The position numbers and the translations under genes were made by a program. Positions 44,026-52,356 of a stretch of DNA of 64,000 bases are shown one piece after another. The notes under the pieces were generated by a model. That model saw nothing but the letters and a program-made list of their open reading frames with translations, was not told the origin of the DNA and did not search any database. Source of the DNA: Legionella longbeachae (GTDB taxonomy: Bacteria > Pseudomonadota > Gammaproteobacteria > Legionellales > Legionellaceae); NCBI RefSeq assembly GCF_004283175.1, contig NZ_RXNW01000001.1:310001-374000 (forward strand), in the 5' to 3' direction. Position 1 is the stretch's first letter, and each line of letters opens with the position of its first letter.

Positions 44026-44517
44026 TTATTTGGCATGACAGTTTTTAAATTTCTTACCACTGCCGCAAGGACAGGGCGCATTACGCGCAACCTGGAGCTT
44101 AGGAATTTTATTTAAATTTGGCTTATGTACGCCGCATACATAATACCAACGACCATTTTCTTTATGAAACTCGCTTACTTCATGAATGAGTTGCATCTGA
44201 TTTTGTTCGGAAAAGCGCGCGGCAAACTCGACAAAACCAACATTTGTAGCAGGGATCTCTGACTTAATTACTTTTAAGTCAATCCATTTAACGCGCTTAG
44301 CCCATTGGGCGGCTTCAAATTCATTAAAACCTATAAGCGCTTTTCCTTTCATGGTGCATTTGATGTACTCAATTTTTCCCAGGCTGTATGCTGTATATCG
44401 TGAGCGCATCAACTGCTCAGGAGTTTGTGGCATTTGATGGCTATCAAGATATAAACCACAACATTTTTCATACGTATTTTGTGATCCACAAGGACAAAGT
44501 AACATGGTATGATCCAT
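44026..44517 (-). CDS. ychJ: YchJ-family SEC-C motif protein
   Basis: A 163-residue protein of the UPF0225/YchJ family. The SEC-C zinc motif occurs at both ends, LCPCGSQNTYEKCCG and APCPCGSGKKFKNCH, around a nuclear-transport-factor-2-like core with MRSRYTAYSLGKIEYI. The family's function is unsettled, with zinc-binding and protein interaction expected. It is the first gene of a unit with the Kef antiporter 15 bp downstream. Confidence 0.92.
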   Translation of the reverse strand: MDHTMLLCPCGSQNTYEKCCGLYLDSHQMPQTPEQLMRSRYTAYSLGKIEYIKCTMKGKALIGFNEFEAAQWAKRVKWIDLKVIKSEIPATNVGFVEFAARFSEQNQMQLIHEVSEFHKENGRWYYVCGVHKPNLNKIPKLQVARNAPCPCGSGKKFKNCHAK

Positions 44518-44609
44518 AGCGAAACATAAATCTAATTTTTGGGATTATAGATTATATTCGATATAGTATTAAATTTTTACTAAATTACACGATTATTTAG
44601 GGTAAATGA

Positions 44610-45482
44610 ATGAATTCCTACTTATTCACGCAAAATATAGAGCAAATTAATCATCAAGAAAGTATTAGCCGATTAGAGGAGGGTACTGTTTTATTTTTTC
44701 CTAGATACTTTTATACCTCTATAGATCCCGATTTGTTCTCTGAAAATATCCTGGATGGGAGTCGTAAAAATATAAGCTACGATATCCGTACTAAAAGGCT
44801 CGGTGCTTATAAAAAAGAAGTTAATGGTTTGAATGATAAACTTTTATCGATGATGCATGGTTATGCTGAATTTGCGCATCAATTAATTCAGAGTGTGCTC
44901 CCTTCCTATGTCCCTCATTTACAATGGGGAAGAACCAGCTTTAGGCCTGCACAAGTTGAAGGCCGTGTTTCCTCAAAACGTAAAGATGATACTCGTTTAC
45001 ATGTTGATTCGTTTTCAGCAAGCCCAGTCCATGGGTTAAGAATTTTACGGGTTTTTTGTAATGTAAATCCAGATAACGAACCTCGAATTTGGAATCTTGG
45101 TGAGCCATTTACAGATGTACTTCATCGTTTTGGCCCCAAAATCGCATCTTACAGTAAAATCAAAGCAAAAGTTCTCAAATTTGTTAAAGCAACCAAAACC
45201 TTGCGTTCACCTTATGATCATTATATGTTGCATTTACATGATACGATGAAACTTGATGATTCGTATCAAGCAAATGTCAACAAGATCCAGATTGATTTTC
45301 CTGCCCAAAGTACTTGGATAGTGTTTACTGATCATGTGTCGCATGCGGCGCTTAGTGGCCAGTATTTATTAGAACAAACTTTTTATCTTCCAGTTGATAA
45401 TATGGATAATCCCGATTTTTCACCACTGAATCAATGGAAGAGGATTCGTCCAGAATTGCAGGATACTCAAGTTGTTTTATAA
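44610..45482 (+). CDS. kdoO: Kdo 3-hydroxylase (KdoO) of lipopolysaccharide
   Basis: A 290-residue Fe(II)/2-oxoglutarate-dependent oxygenase of the Kdo hydroxylase family, which converts the outer Kdo of lipid A-Kdo to Ko. The metal HxD motif is in TRLHVDSFSASPVHGLR, and the distal His in IVFTDHVSHAALSGQY. ILRVFCNVNPDNEPRIWN and LRSPYDHYMLHLHD are typical family blocks. Such a change stabilises the acid-labile Kdo linkage in the inner core. It stands alone and divergent from ychJ. Confidence 0.88.
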   Translation: MNSYLFTQNIEQINHQESISRLEEGTVLFFPRYFYTSIDPDLFSENILDGSRKNISYDIRTKRLGAYKKEVNGLNDKLLSMMHGYAEFAHQLIQSVLPSYVPHLQWGRTSFRPAQVEGRVSSKRKDDTRLHVDSFSASPVHGLRILRVFCNVNPDNEPRIWNLGEPFTDVLHRFGPKIASYSKIKAKVLKFVKATKTLRSPYDHYMLHLHDTMKLDDSYQANVNKIQIDFPAQSTWIVFTDHVSHAALSGQYLLEQTFYLPVDNMDNPDFSPLNQWKRIRPELQDTQVVL

Positions 45483-45491
45483 AATACTTAG

Positions 45492-46096
45492 TGCCTGTTG
45501 ACCATTCATCCCCCTGCGCGGTGCGACTTGTTCCTGAGAGATGGTCACAAAAAGTGATCATAACTTTTTGAAAAGTAGGATGAATATTTTTTGAAGCGCA
45601 TGAAGATATGTGATTCAATAGTGTTTCGGAACTTTATAAGGTTTATCATCATGCACTTGATTGAATGATTACCTAAAACATTCGCAGAGCAACTATCCCA
45701 AGTTCATAAAAATAGATTAAAGAGTTGAATGAGTACCAGCGAAGTAGCAGACTGCAAAACCCGCTTATCTAGGGTATGGACTTTTAACTGACAAAACAAA
45801 AGTACCCGCTCGCTTTGTTTTATATAAGGGAAATCCCAAGAATAGAGCAAGGCTTTTGATTTTCAAGCGCATTCTGCTAAATCTACCTCCATTTTATCCA
45901 TCGAGTTCCTTGGAAAACCCGTGTTGAAAAAAAAGCTTCTTGTGACTCAAGAGAGCTTTCAGAGTTTGTTAATGATGCTTTATCAATGCGCTATTCAAGC
46001 ACAACATGGAGTCTCTCAGATGTGATTCTATTTTGTGAGGATTTCTCAGGAACAAGTTGCGACATCTACGCGGTGGGGATGAATGGCCAAAATGCC
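45492..46096. mobile_element. Non-coding element with long terminal inverted repeats
   Basis: This ~605-bp gap between kdoO and the GGDEF/EAL gene is bounded by imperfect inverted repeats of about 50 bp: left TGCCTGTTGACCATTCATCC and right, reversed, starting GGCATTTTGGCCATTCATCC. Both continue to CGACTTGTTCCTGAGA-type sequence (with GCAACTTGTTCCTGAGA on the right). The ends resemble the repeats at 17.7 and 38.2 kb (TGAC.ATTCATCCC, GCGACTTGT). Inside I see no intact gene. It looks like a deleted derivative or miniature element of the same family. Confidence 0.6.
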
Positions 46097-48349
46097 TTAA
46101 TAAGGTCTTTTTAATATTTTATGTTTCTTCATATATTTTTCAATTTCTTTAGGTGTAAGTGGTTCACTGAAAAGAAAACCCTGAACTTGATCGCAATGTT
46201 GTTTTTTTAAAAAATCCAATTGTTCTTGACTTTCAACTCCTTCAGCAATCACTTTAAAATTAAAACTTCGTGCCATAGAAATAATCGCTTCTATAATCAC
46301 TCCATCACTATGTGAGGTTGGTATACTTTGGACAAACGATTGGTCTATTTTTATGCAGTCAATGTGGAGCTGTTTTAGATAGTTGATGCTGGAGTTTCCA
46401 GTACCAAAATCATCTAGAGCAATTTTTATTCCTAATTGTTTCAGTTGATTTAGCATGTAAATAATATCTGGATGTGTTATAACAACATTCTCCGAAATTT
46501 CAAATTCTAAATGGTGCGGATTTAACTGATATTCATTTAAAGTGTTTTTAACAAAATCAATGAAATTAGGTTGCAGTAATTGTCTGGAAGTAATATTGAC
46601 GGCGACTTGAACATAAGGCAAGTTTTTTTTATGCCACATGTCTATTTGTCGACAGACCTCTCTAAGAATCCATTCCCCAATGGGTATAATGAGGCCAGTT
46701 TCTTCGGTAAATGGAATAAAATCCATAGGAAATATTACACCTTTTTCAGGATGATTCCATCGAATTAGTGCTTCAACAGATAATAATCCTTGTTGATCAA
46801 TATTAAATTGTGGTTGGTATGCTAAAAAAAATTCATTATTATTCAGTGCATTATGTAATTCAGCTTCTAATAAAAAGCATTGTTTATAGTGTTCATATAA
46901 TCGAACATCATAAAAAGAAAATTGATTTCCTCCTTGTTCCTTTGCCTGATACATTGCCAAATCAGCATTTTTTAATAGATCATTAGCTGTTTCTCCGTCT
47001 TGAGGATAGATACTTATTCCTAAGGCAGTAGTTATAAACAAATTTCGATTTGTGATTTTGAAGGGTTCCTTCAGAGAGTTTAAAATTTTATTGGCAATTG
47101 TATAAACAGTATCAACGTCATCTATATGACAAAGCATAACAAATTCATCGCCTCCCATCCTTGCCAGGATATCCCCATCTTGAACTAATAACCCCCATCT
47201 TTGTCCAATCATGCGTAATAACGTATCACCAACTTCATGGGATAGACTGTCATTAACCAGTTTAAATCGATCCAGGTCACAATAAAGTATTGCAAATTTT
47301 AGTTTTAGATTTTGTGCATTATCGATACTTGCTCGTATCCTATCGATTAATAAAGCGCGATTGGGTAATTGGGTTAAGGGATCATGAAGTGCTTGATAGG
47401 TAAGTCTTTTTTCAAGATTAGCGCGTTCGGTGATATCATGAAAACTCCATACACGCCCAATGATAACGTCATATAAACGATGTGGAAGAGAATAACACTC
47501 TAGTGTCTTGCCATTTTTAAAAGACACGACAGTACTGCTGATTTGATTAATATTTTTTTTAAGGCGGTTAAGTTCTTCCAAATATTTTTTAGGTTTAAAG
47601 AGCTGATTGAGCATATGATATAAGATGATCAATCCATCATTAATTTCTAGCATGGCTTTTGGAATAGCCCACATGGAAACAAACCGGGAATTACAATCAA
47701 TTATTTTATAATTTAGATCCGTAACTAAAATTCCATCTGTGGATGACTCAAAAGTTGAACGTAAAATCGATAAAGATTGTTGTAAAGATTTAGTCTGTTC
47801 TGCTACAGTTTTTTGGAGATTTTTTTCATGATGTTTCGCATTATTCGTCAAAATCCATTTTCTTGTTAAAGCACAAGCCAGTTGCCTTACTACAACAATA
47901 TCGAATGGTTTTTTCAAAATAAGATAATTGTCACCCATTCCTAATTCTTTTACAGTTTCCCCCCAACTGAAATCAGAATACGCGCTACAAATCACTATTT
48001 GAATGTCAGGATCAACTTTCCACATTTGCTTAATAGTGGTGATCCCATCCCACCCCGGAGGCATTCTTATATCAACAAAAGCTAAAGCATAATGTATTCC
48101 TTTTTCCAGATCTTGTTTTATCTTTTTTATTGCCTCATGTCCTTGGGATGCTGTATTAAAAATAAATTTAGGTAAAAATTTATCTATATCGGAGTTTTCT
48201 GATTCATTTAAAAGAGACTCATCAAATAATTGTTGTTCATAATAATCGAGCTTTGCTCTGGTAGTTGAGGAGGAAAGGACTTTAATAAAATCCCTATGAA
48301 TAGAGGAGTTATCGTCAATAATCATAATGTGTAATGGTATATCACCCAT
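46097..48349 (-). CDS. Response regulator with PAS, GGDEF and EAL domains
   Basis: A 750-residue c-di-GMP enzyme. An N-terminal receiver domain with the phospho-acceptor Asp in LAFVDIRMPPGWDG comes first. A PAS-like domain (about 200-310) follows, then GGDEF with the intact motif ARMGGDEFVML and EAL with VEALIRWNHPEKG, DDFGTGNSS, KIDQSFV and AEGVES. Both domains appear catalytically complete, so it could make and break c-di-GMP, with phosphorylation deciding. AAGGAG directly precedes the ATG. It overlaps the histidine kinase gene by 8 bp, which marks that kinase as its likely partner. Confidence 0.92.
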   Translation of the reverse strand: MGDIPLHIMIIDDNSSIHRDFIKVLSSSTTRAKLDYYEQQLFDESLLNESENSDIDKFLPKFIFNTASQGHEAIKKIKQDLEKGIHYALAFVDIRMPPGWDGITTIKQMWKVDPDIQIVICSAYSDFSWGETVKELGMGDNYLILKKPFDIVVVRQLACALTRKWILTNNAKHHEKNLQKTVAEQTKSLQQSLSILRSTFESSTDGILVTDLNYKIIDCNSRFVSMWAIPKAMLEINDGLIILYHMLNQLFKPKKYLEELNRLKKNINQISSTVVSFKNGKTLECYSLPHRLYDVIIGRVWSFHDITERANLEKRLTYQALHDPLTQLPNRALLIDRIRASIDNAQNLKLKFAILYCDLDRFKLVNDSLSHEVGDTLLRMIGQRWGLLVQDGDILARMGGDEFVMLCHIDDVDTVYTIANKILNSLKEPFKITNRNLFITTALGISIYPQDGETANDLLKNADLAMYQAKEQGGNQFSFYDVRLYEHYKQCFLLEAELHNALNNNEFFLAYQPQFNIDQQGLLSVEALIRWNHPEKGVIFPMDFIPFTEETGLIIPIGEWILREVCRQIDMWHKKNLPYVQVAVNITSRQLLQPNFIDFVKNTLNEYQLNPHHLEFEISENVVITHPDIIYMLNQLKQLGIKIALDDFGTGNSSINYLKQLHIDCIKIDQSFVQSIPTSHSDGVIIEAIISMARSFNFKVIAEGVESQEQLDFLKKQHCDQVQGFLFSEPLTPKEIEKYMKKHKILKRPY

Positions 48350-49760
48350 AAATTTCTCCTTGCCCCTTTGAATCAGTAATGGGTAATGTCAGTCTAAATT
48401 GTGCGCCACATCCTTCTCCCAGGCTTTCGGCAAAGAGTTCACCTCCCATTTCTTTGGCGGATAATGCTGAACTATGCAAACCAAAGCCATGACCGTTTTC
48501 TTTAGTGGTGAATCCGAAGGCAAAAATATGCTGTAAATCTTCTACTTTGATGCCAATTCCATTATCTTTAACTATTATTTGTACGGAATTCTTTATTTTT
48601 TGCACACTTATTTTGATTTTTTTTGTTGGATTAGATGTTTTTTCGAGTACAGAATCCTTCGCGTTTTGAATCAAATTAATTAATATGTGTAACAGTTTCG
48701 ATTTATCAACGAAAATCAACGGGGCGGGTTTAAATTCTTTGATGAAATTAATTTCTTTTTTGCAAGAATTCATTGTGATATTTAATGCACTATCAATTAG
48801 CTCAGGAATATAAACGGACTCCCTAAAGCTTGAGATCCCACCAATCGATTTTTGCATGTCTACTATTTGATTAATATGTTGCAAGTCGTGCTCTAAGTTT
48901 TCTATTTCAAAATTATTTTTTTCTTCTTCTTCCATGATAACTTTAGAGAGCGATAATAAAAATTCAGGAATAATCATACCTTTGGGATCATGACTTAAAA
49001 AATGGGCTAAATCAGTCTGATGTTGCTCAATCATAGATATTACTTTCATTAGTTTTTTATAATAAGCTTGTTTGTAACTGCTTTTTACTAAAGAAATCGA
49101 AACATTAGCGCTGTTTAAAATATTGCCGATATTATGAAGAATAGTAGTGGCAACTTCTGCCATTCCAGCCCGGCGCGCGGTAGATGAAATTTGTTGATTT
49201 AATTCTTTAATTTTTTCTTCAGCTATTTTATTTTTATGTATATCAATCACAATTCCCGTAAGTTGTTTGTCCGCTTCAAGACATTGCACAATTGCTCGAT
49301 ACCAGCGGTAATCTCCATCTGGATTTTTTACTCGCATCTCACACTCATAATCTACTTTTTCATTTAAAGCCCTTTCTACTTTTTGAATAAAATCAAATCG
49401 GTCTTGTTCGTGAATCAATTCTATAAACTCATTAAGGGTAGGCGGTTTGTTGATTGGATTTAAATGAAATAATTTGAATAACTCGTTTGACCAAATGGTA
49501 TAATCCGTATTTCCATCATAGGACCAATATCCTAATCCAACAATATGTTGCGCTCGTTCAAGTTTTTCATTTAAATTCATCATTTCTCGAGATGAAATTG
49601 CTATGGATCGTTCATGCATATAACGTTCTTGATCTATTTCTATATAAGCGTTGTTAATATGATTTAAAAAAGTTATCCATTGTTCTGTGCTTTCCGGTTT
49701 TTGATTCGGATCAATTTTCGACCTGGCAAGCTGTCTTTGTAATAATTTATGTATGTCCAT
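48342..49760 (-). CDS. PAS-domain histidine kinase
   Basis: A 472-residue soluble kinase. It has an N-terminal helical part, a PAS domain around residues 75-185 (GLGYWSYDG, YECEMRVKNPDGDYRWYRA), an H-box in TTILHNIGNILNSA, and an HATPase_c domain with INLIQNAKDSV, VKDNGIGIK and HGFGLHSSALSAKEMGG. No membrane helix is present, so it senses an internal signal or gets input from the FIST protein. I place the start at ATG 49760, 7 bp after the FIST stop; a GTG six codons upstream is possible. It probably phosphorylates the GGDEF/EAL regulator. Confidence 0.9.
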   Translation of the reverse strand: MDIHKLLQRQLARSKIDPNQKPESTEQWITFLNHINNAYIEIDQERYMHERSIAISSREMMNLNEKLERAQHIVGLGYWSYDGNTDYTIWSNELFKLFHLNPINKPPTLNEFIELIHEQDRFDFIQKVERALNEKVDYECEMRVKNPDGDYRWYRAIVQCLEADKQLTGIVIDIHKNKIAEEKIKELNQQISSTARRAGMAEVATTILHNIGNILNSANVSISLVKSSYKQAYYKKLMKVISMIEQHQTDLAHFLSHDPKGMIIPEFLLSLSKVIMEEEEKNNFEIENLEHDLQHINQIVDMQKSIGGISSFRESVYIPELIDSALNITMNSCKKEINFIKEFKPAPLIFVDKSKLLHILINLIQNAKDSVLEKTSNPTKKIKISVQKIKNSVQIIVKDNGIGIKVEDLQHIFAFGFTTKENGHGFGLHSSALSAKEMGGELFAESLGEGCGAQFRLTLPITDSKGQGEIYG

Positions 49761-49767
49761 AATAATT

Positions 49768-50928
49768 TTATAGTTCACGTATTGTGGTTATCGTCATTGT
49801 TTGATTATGTAATTCGCAATTTCCAACTGCATAGGGTGATAATTCGCCATAAGAATAAAACCCTATTTGTGTTGAACCTTCAGGTAAAGCGGAAAAAGTA
49901 GATTCAATTTCCTCTTCAGTCCGGACCCCTAACAGAAGTCTTCTTCCTACACAGCTAATATCAATTGCAAGAACCGGGCCTAATTTTTTATACCCATTTG
50001 AAAGCATACGATTGTTCGCTAAGTTTCCAGCTTCATGAGCACTCTCAATTAAGCGATCGAAATTTGCGCGCATTAATTGTGCATACCAACCAGTTGGGAT
50101 ATCCCCTGCAAAAACCAGCGATTGTTCTTTTTCATCAACGGCTAAAATGGTGCGGACTAATTGCATATCATCAGGAGCGTTAGGATCATGAATCGCCAAA
50201 GGATAAAGCAATCCTGATGAGGGTAATTCAGAAGCTTTTTCGCCTAAATATTCCTTATAAAGTTGCAGAGCAGGCCGATAGTCAAGTTCATATAAGATAT
50301 TGGCTTCAGAGCGAGTGATCCGGCGGATGGGGCCAAAAATATCCCATCCTCCTTTTGAAGCGTGGCCAATTTGAACTTTTGAACCATAAAACCCAACAGC
50401 AACCACGTAGTTATCGAGAATTTTATTATTTAATATGGTCCAGGTTTTTTGAAAATTGCTCCCATCACCTGCTAAGCCACCGGTAATAATTAAATTACTA
50501 GATTCTTTAGCTGTATTTAAACCCTTTACTAATTCAGATCCATTAACGTTCAGTCCATCAGAGAGTACAAAAATACTGCGTAATCGAGTATCTTTTAATT
50601 GATCCGCAATTAACATACCCGTATTTTTTGACTCGTTACTTTGATTTACTTTGGCTTTTGCAAGTTTTAAAGTCGTACGATCGAATTTTGCCACTACAAC
50701 AGCAATACTGTGATCAAAAAGATAATTACCAAAAATTTCACCCGAGGTGGAGCAACCTATTATTTTTGATTGAGAATAAAAATCAGCTAATTGCAGTATT
50801 GGCATATGAAAATTATAAAATTCTGGGGCTGCGAAAATGAGAACCAGGGTATTTGCTGAATCGAGTTCAGGAAATTGATTTAAGCTCCATCCTTTATTTT
50901 TAAAGAACTGAAATGCTTTAATTTCCAT
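49768..50928 (-). CDS. FIST-domain sensor protein
   Basis: A 386-residue protein with FIST_N and FIST_C domains. LVLIFAAPEF starts the N-domain, and IIGCSTSGEIFGN is its conserved block. LAIDISCVGRRLLLG and IGFYSYGELSPY are FIST_C features. FIST domains are thought to bind small ligands such as amino acids and to feed signals into kinases and c-di-GMP enzymes. AGAGG five bases before ATG 50928 supports this start. It is the first gene of a three-gene operon with the kinase and the GGDEF/EAL regulator. Confidence 0.92.
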   Translation of the reverse strand: MEIKAFQFFKNKGWSLNQFPELDSANTLVLIFAAPEFYNFHMPILQLADFYSQSKIIGCSTSGEIFGNYLFDHSIAVVVAKFDRTTLKLAKAKVNQSNESKNTGMLIADQLKDTRLRSIFVLSDGLNVNGSELVKGLNTAKESSNLIITGGLAGDGSNFQKTWTILNNKILDNYVVAVGFYGSKVQIGHASKGGWDIFGPIRRITRSEANILYELDYRPALQLYKEYLGEKASELPSSGLLYPLAIHDPNAPDDMQLVRTILAVDEKEQSLVFAGDIPTGWYAQLMRANFDRLIESAHEAGNLANNRMLSNGYKKLGPVLAIDISCVGRRLLLGVRTEEEIESTFSALPEGSTQIGFYSYGELSPYAVGNCELHNQTMTITTIREL

Positions 50929-51119
50929 ACACACCTCTTGGCTTGTAATTTAACTTTTTGGTTGAATAAATTCCATTATTTAGAAGTATAGTGGTTATCT
51001 TGTTTTTTTTCAGGGACAACGAAACATGAAATAATCATCGACCATAACGATTTTTTTGCTACCCAAACAAAAATTCGATATGATGAGTTCGATTAATTTG
51101 TGGAAGGAACGAAGCTTTT

Positions 51120-52355
51120 ATGGAAGGAGAAACATCACCTGCCAAAAATAATAAAAAAATGGTGAGTTCTAAATATTGGCGAGAGCGATTTCCATCAGAG
51201 AACTTTTTAGGGGTGATTATCATTGTAATCACTTTGATTGCTTTGTTGTGGTTCTATATTGCCCATAAAAAACCAAAAGACATTGGCCCCAAACCTATAC
51301 CTATAGTTGCTGGGGTTTCTACGACTCGCGACGTACCTATATACCTTTCTGCTTTAGGGACAGTAACACCAGTTTATACGGTGTCTGTTCAATCCCAAAT
51401 CAATGGCATATTAATGAAAGTGCTTTTCAAAGAAGGGCAATTAGTCAAAAAAGGACAGTTACTGGCACAAATTGATCAACGTCCTTATCAAGCCTTACTG
51501 ACGCAGTATGAAGGAAACTTAAAAAGAGATTCTGCATTGTTAGCCAATGCCAAAATAGATTTAAAACGTTATCAAAAATTGTGGCAGGAAGATTCAATTT
51601 CACAGCAAACATTAGCGACGCAACAAGCATTGGTAGAGCAATATGAAGGAAATGTTAAATCGGATTTGGGGTTAATTCAAAGTACTAAAATTAATCTCAT
51701 TTATTGCAATATAACTTCGCCAATTGATGGACGAGTTGGATTACGATTGATTGATCCGGGTAATATTGTACAAATATCAAATACACAAGCCATTGCTGTT
51801 GTTACTACTATGGATCCAATTACTGTGATTTTTCCTATAGCGGAAGATTATGTACCGCTAATAGCTCCAAAAGCTTATGGTGATAAGGAAATGGACGTTA
51901 ATGTTTATGATAGGCAACAAGAACATTTGCTTGCAAAAGGAAAGTTGTTAGCTTTAGATAACCAAATCAGTACGACTACTGGAACAGTAAGGCTAAGGGC
52001 TGTTTTTAACAATGAGGAAAAAAAATTATTCCCTAATCAGTTTGTTAATGTGAAAATCCTGGTTGATACATTACATGGTGCTACGGTTGTACCAACAGCC
52101 GCTGTCCAACACACAACTACAGAAGACTTTGTTTATATCATTAATTCAGATCATACCGTAACAACTCAAAAAATTGTATTAGGCCCCACAAGTGGCGATG
52201 ATACTGTGATTAAAAGTGGTTTATTACCTGGCAAAAAAATTGTAATTAATGGTGCTGATAAATTAATTAACGGATCTAAGGTGCTGATACAAGCCGAGCA
52301 TTCTCAAGAAATATCTGTTAAAACAGCAAGCATATCCGTTTCTTTGTTGGGGTGA
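51120..52355 (+). CDS. mdtA: RND efflux membrane-fusion protein, MdtA-like
   Basis: A 411-residue periplasmic adaptor anchored by an N-terminal hydrophobic helix (about 28-48). SALGTVTPVYTVSVQSQING and LAQIDQRPYQALLTQYEG are the lipoyl-type parts, followed by the alpha-hairpin and the beta-barrel (IDGRVGLRLIDPGNIV). The protein bridges the pumps to the outer-membrane channel. It is the first gene of a four-gene operon, ending one base before the first pump. MdtA of E. coli (415 residues) has the same length. There is no obvious regulator gene. Confidence 0.9.
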   Translation: MEGETSPAKNNKKMVSSKYWRERFPSENFLGVIIIVITLIALLWFYIAHKKPKDIGPKPIPIVAGVSTTRDVPIYLSALGTVTPVYTVSVQSQINGILMKVLFKEGQLVKKGQLLAQIDQRPYQALLTQYEGNLKRDSALLANAKIDLKRYQKLWQEDSISQQTLATQQALVEQYEGNVKSDLGLIQSTKINLIYCNITSPIDGRVGLRLIDPGNIVQISNTQAIAVVTTMDPITVIFPIAEDYVPLIAPKAYGDKEMDVNVYDRQQEHLLAKGKLLALDNQISTTTGTVRLRAVFNNEEKKLFPNQFVNVKILVDTLHGATVVPTAAVQHTTTEDFVYIINSDHTVTTQKIVLGPTSGDDTVIKSGLLPGKKIVINGADKLINGSKVLIQAEHSQEISVKTASISVSLLG

Positions 52356-52356
52356 C

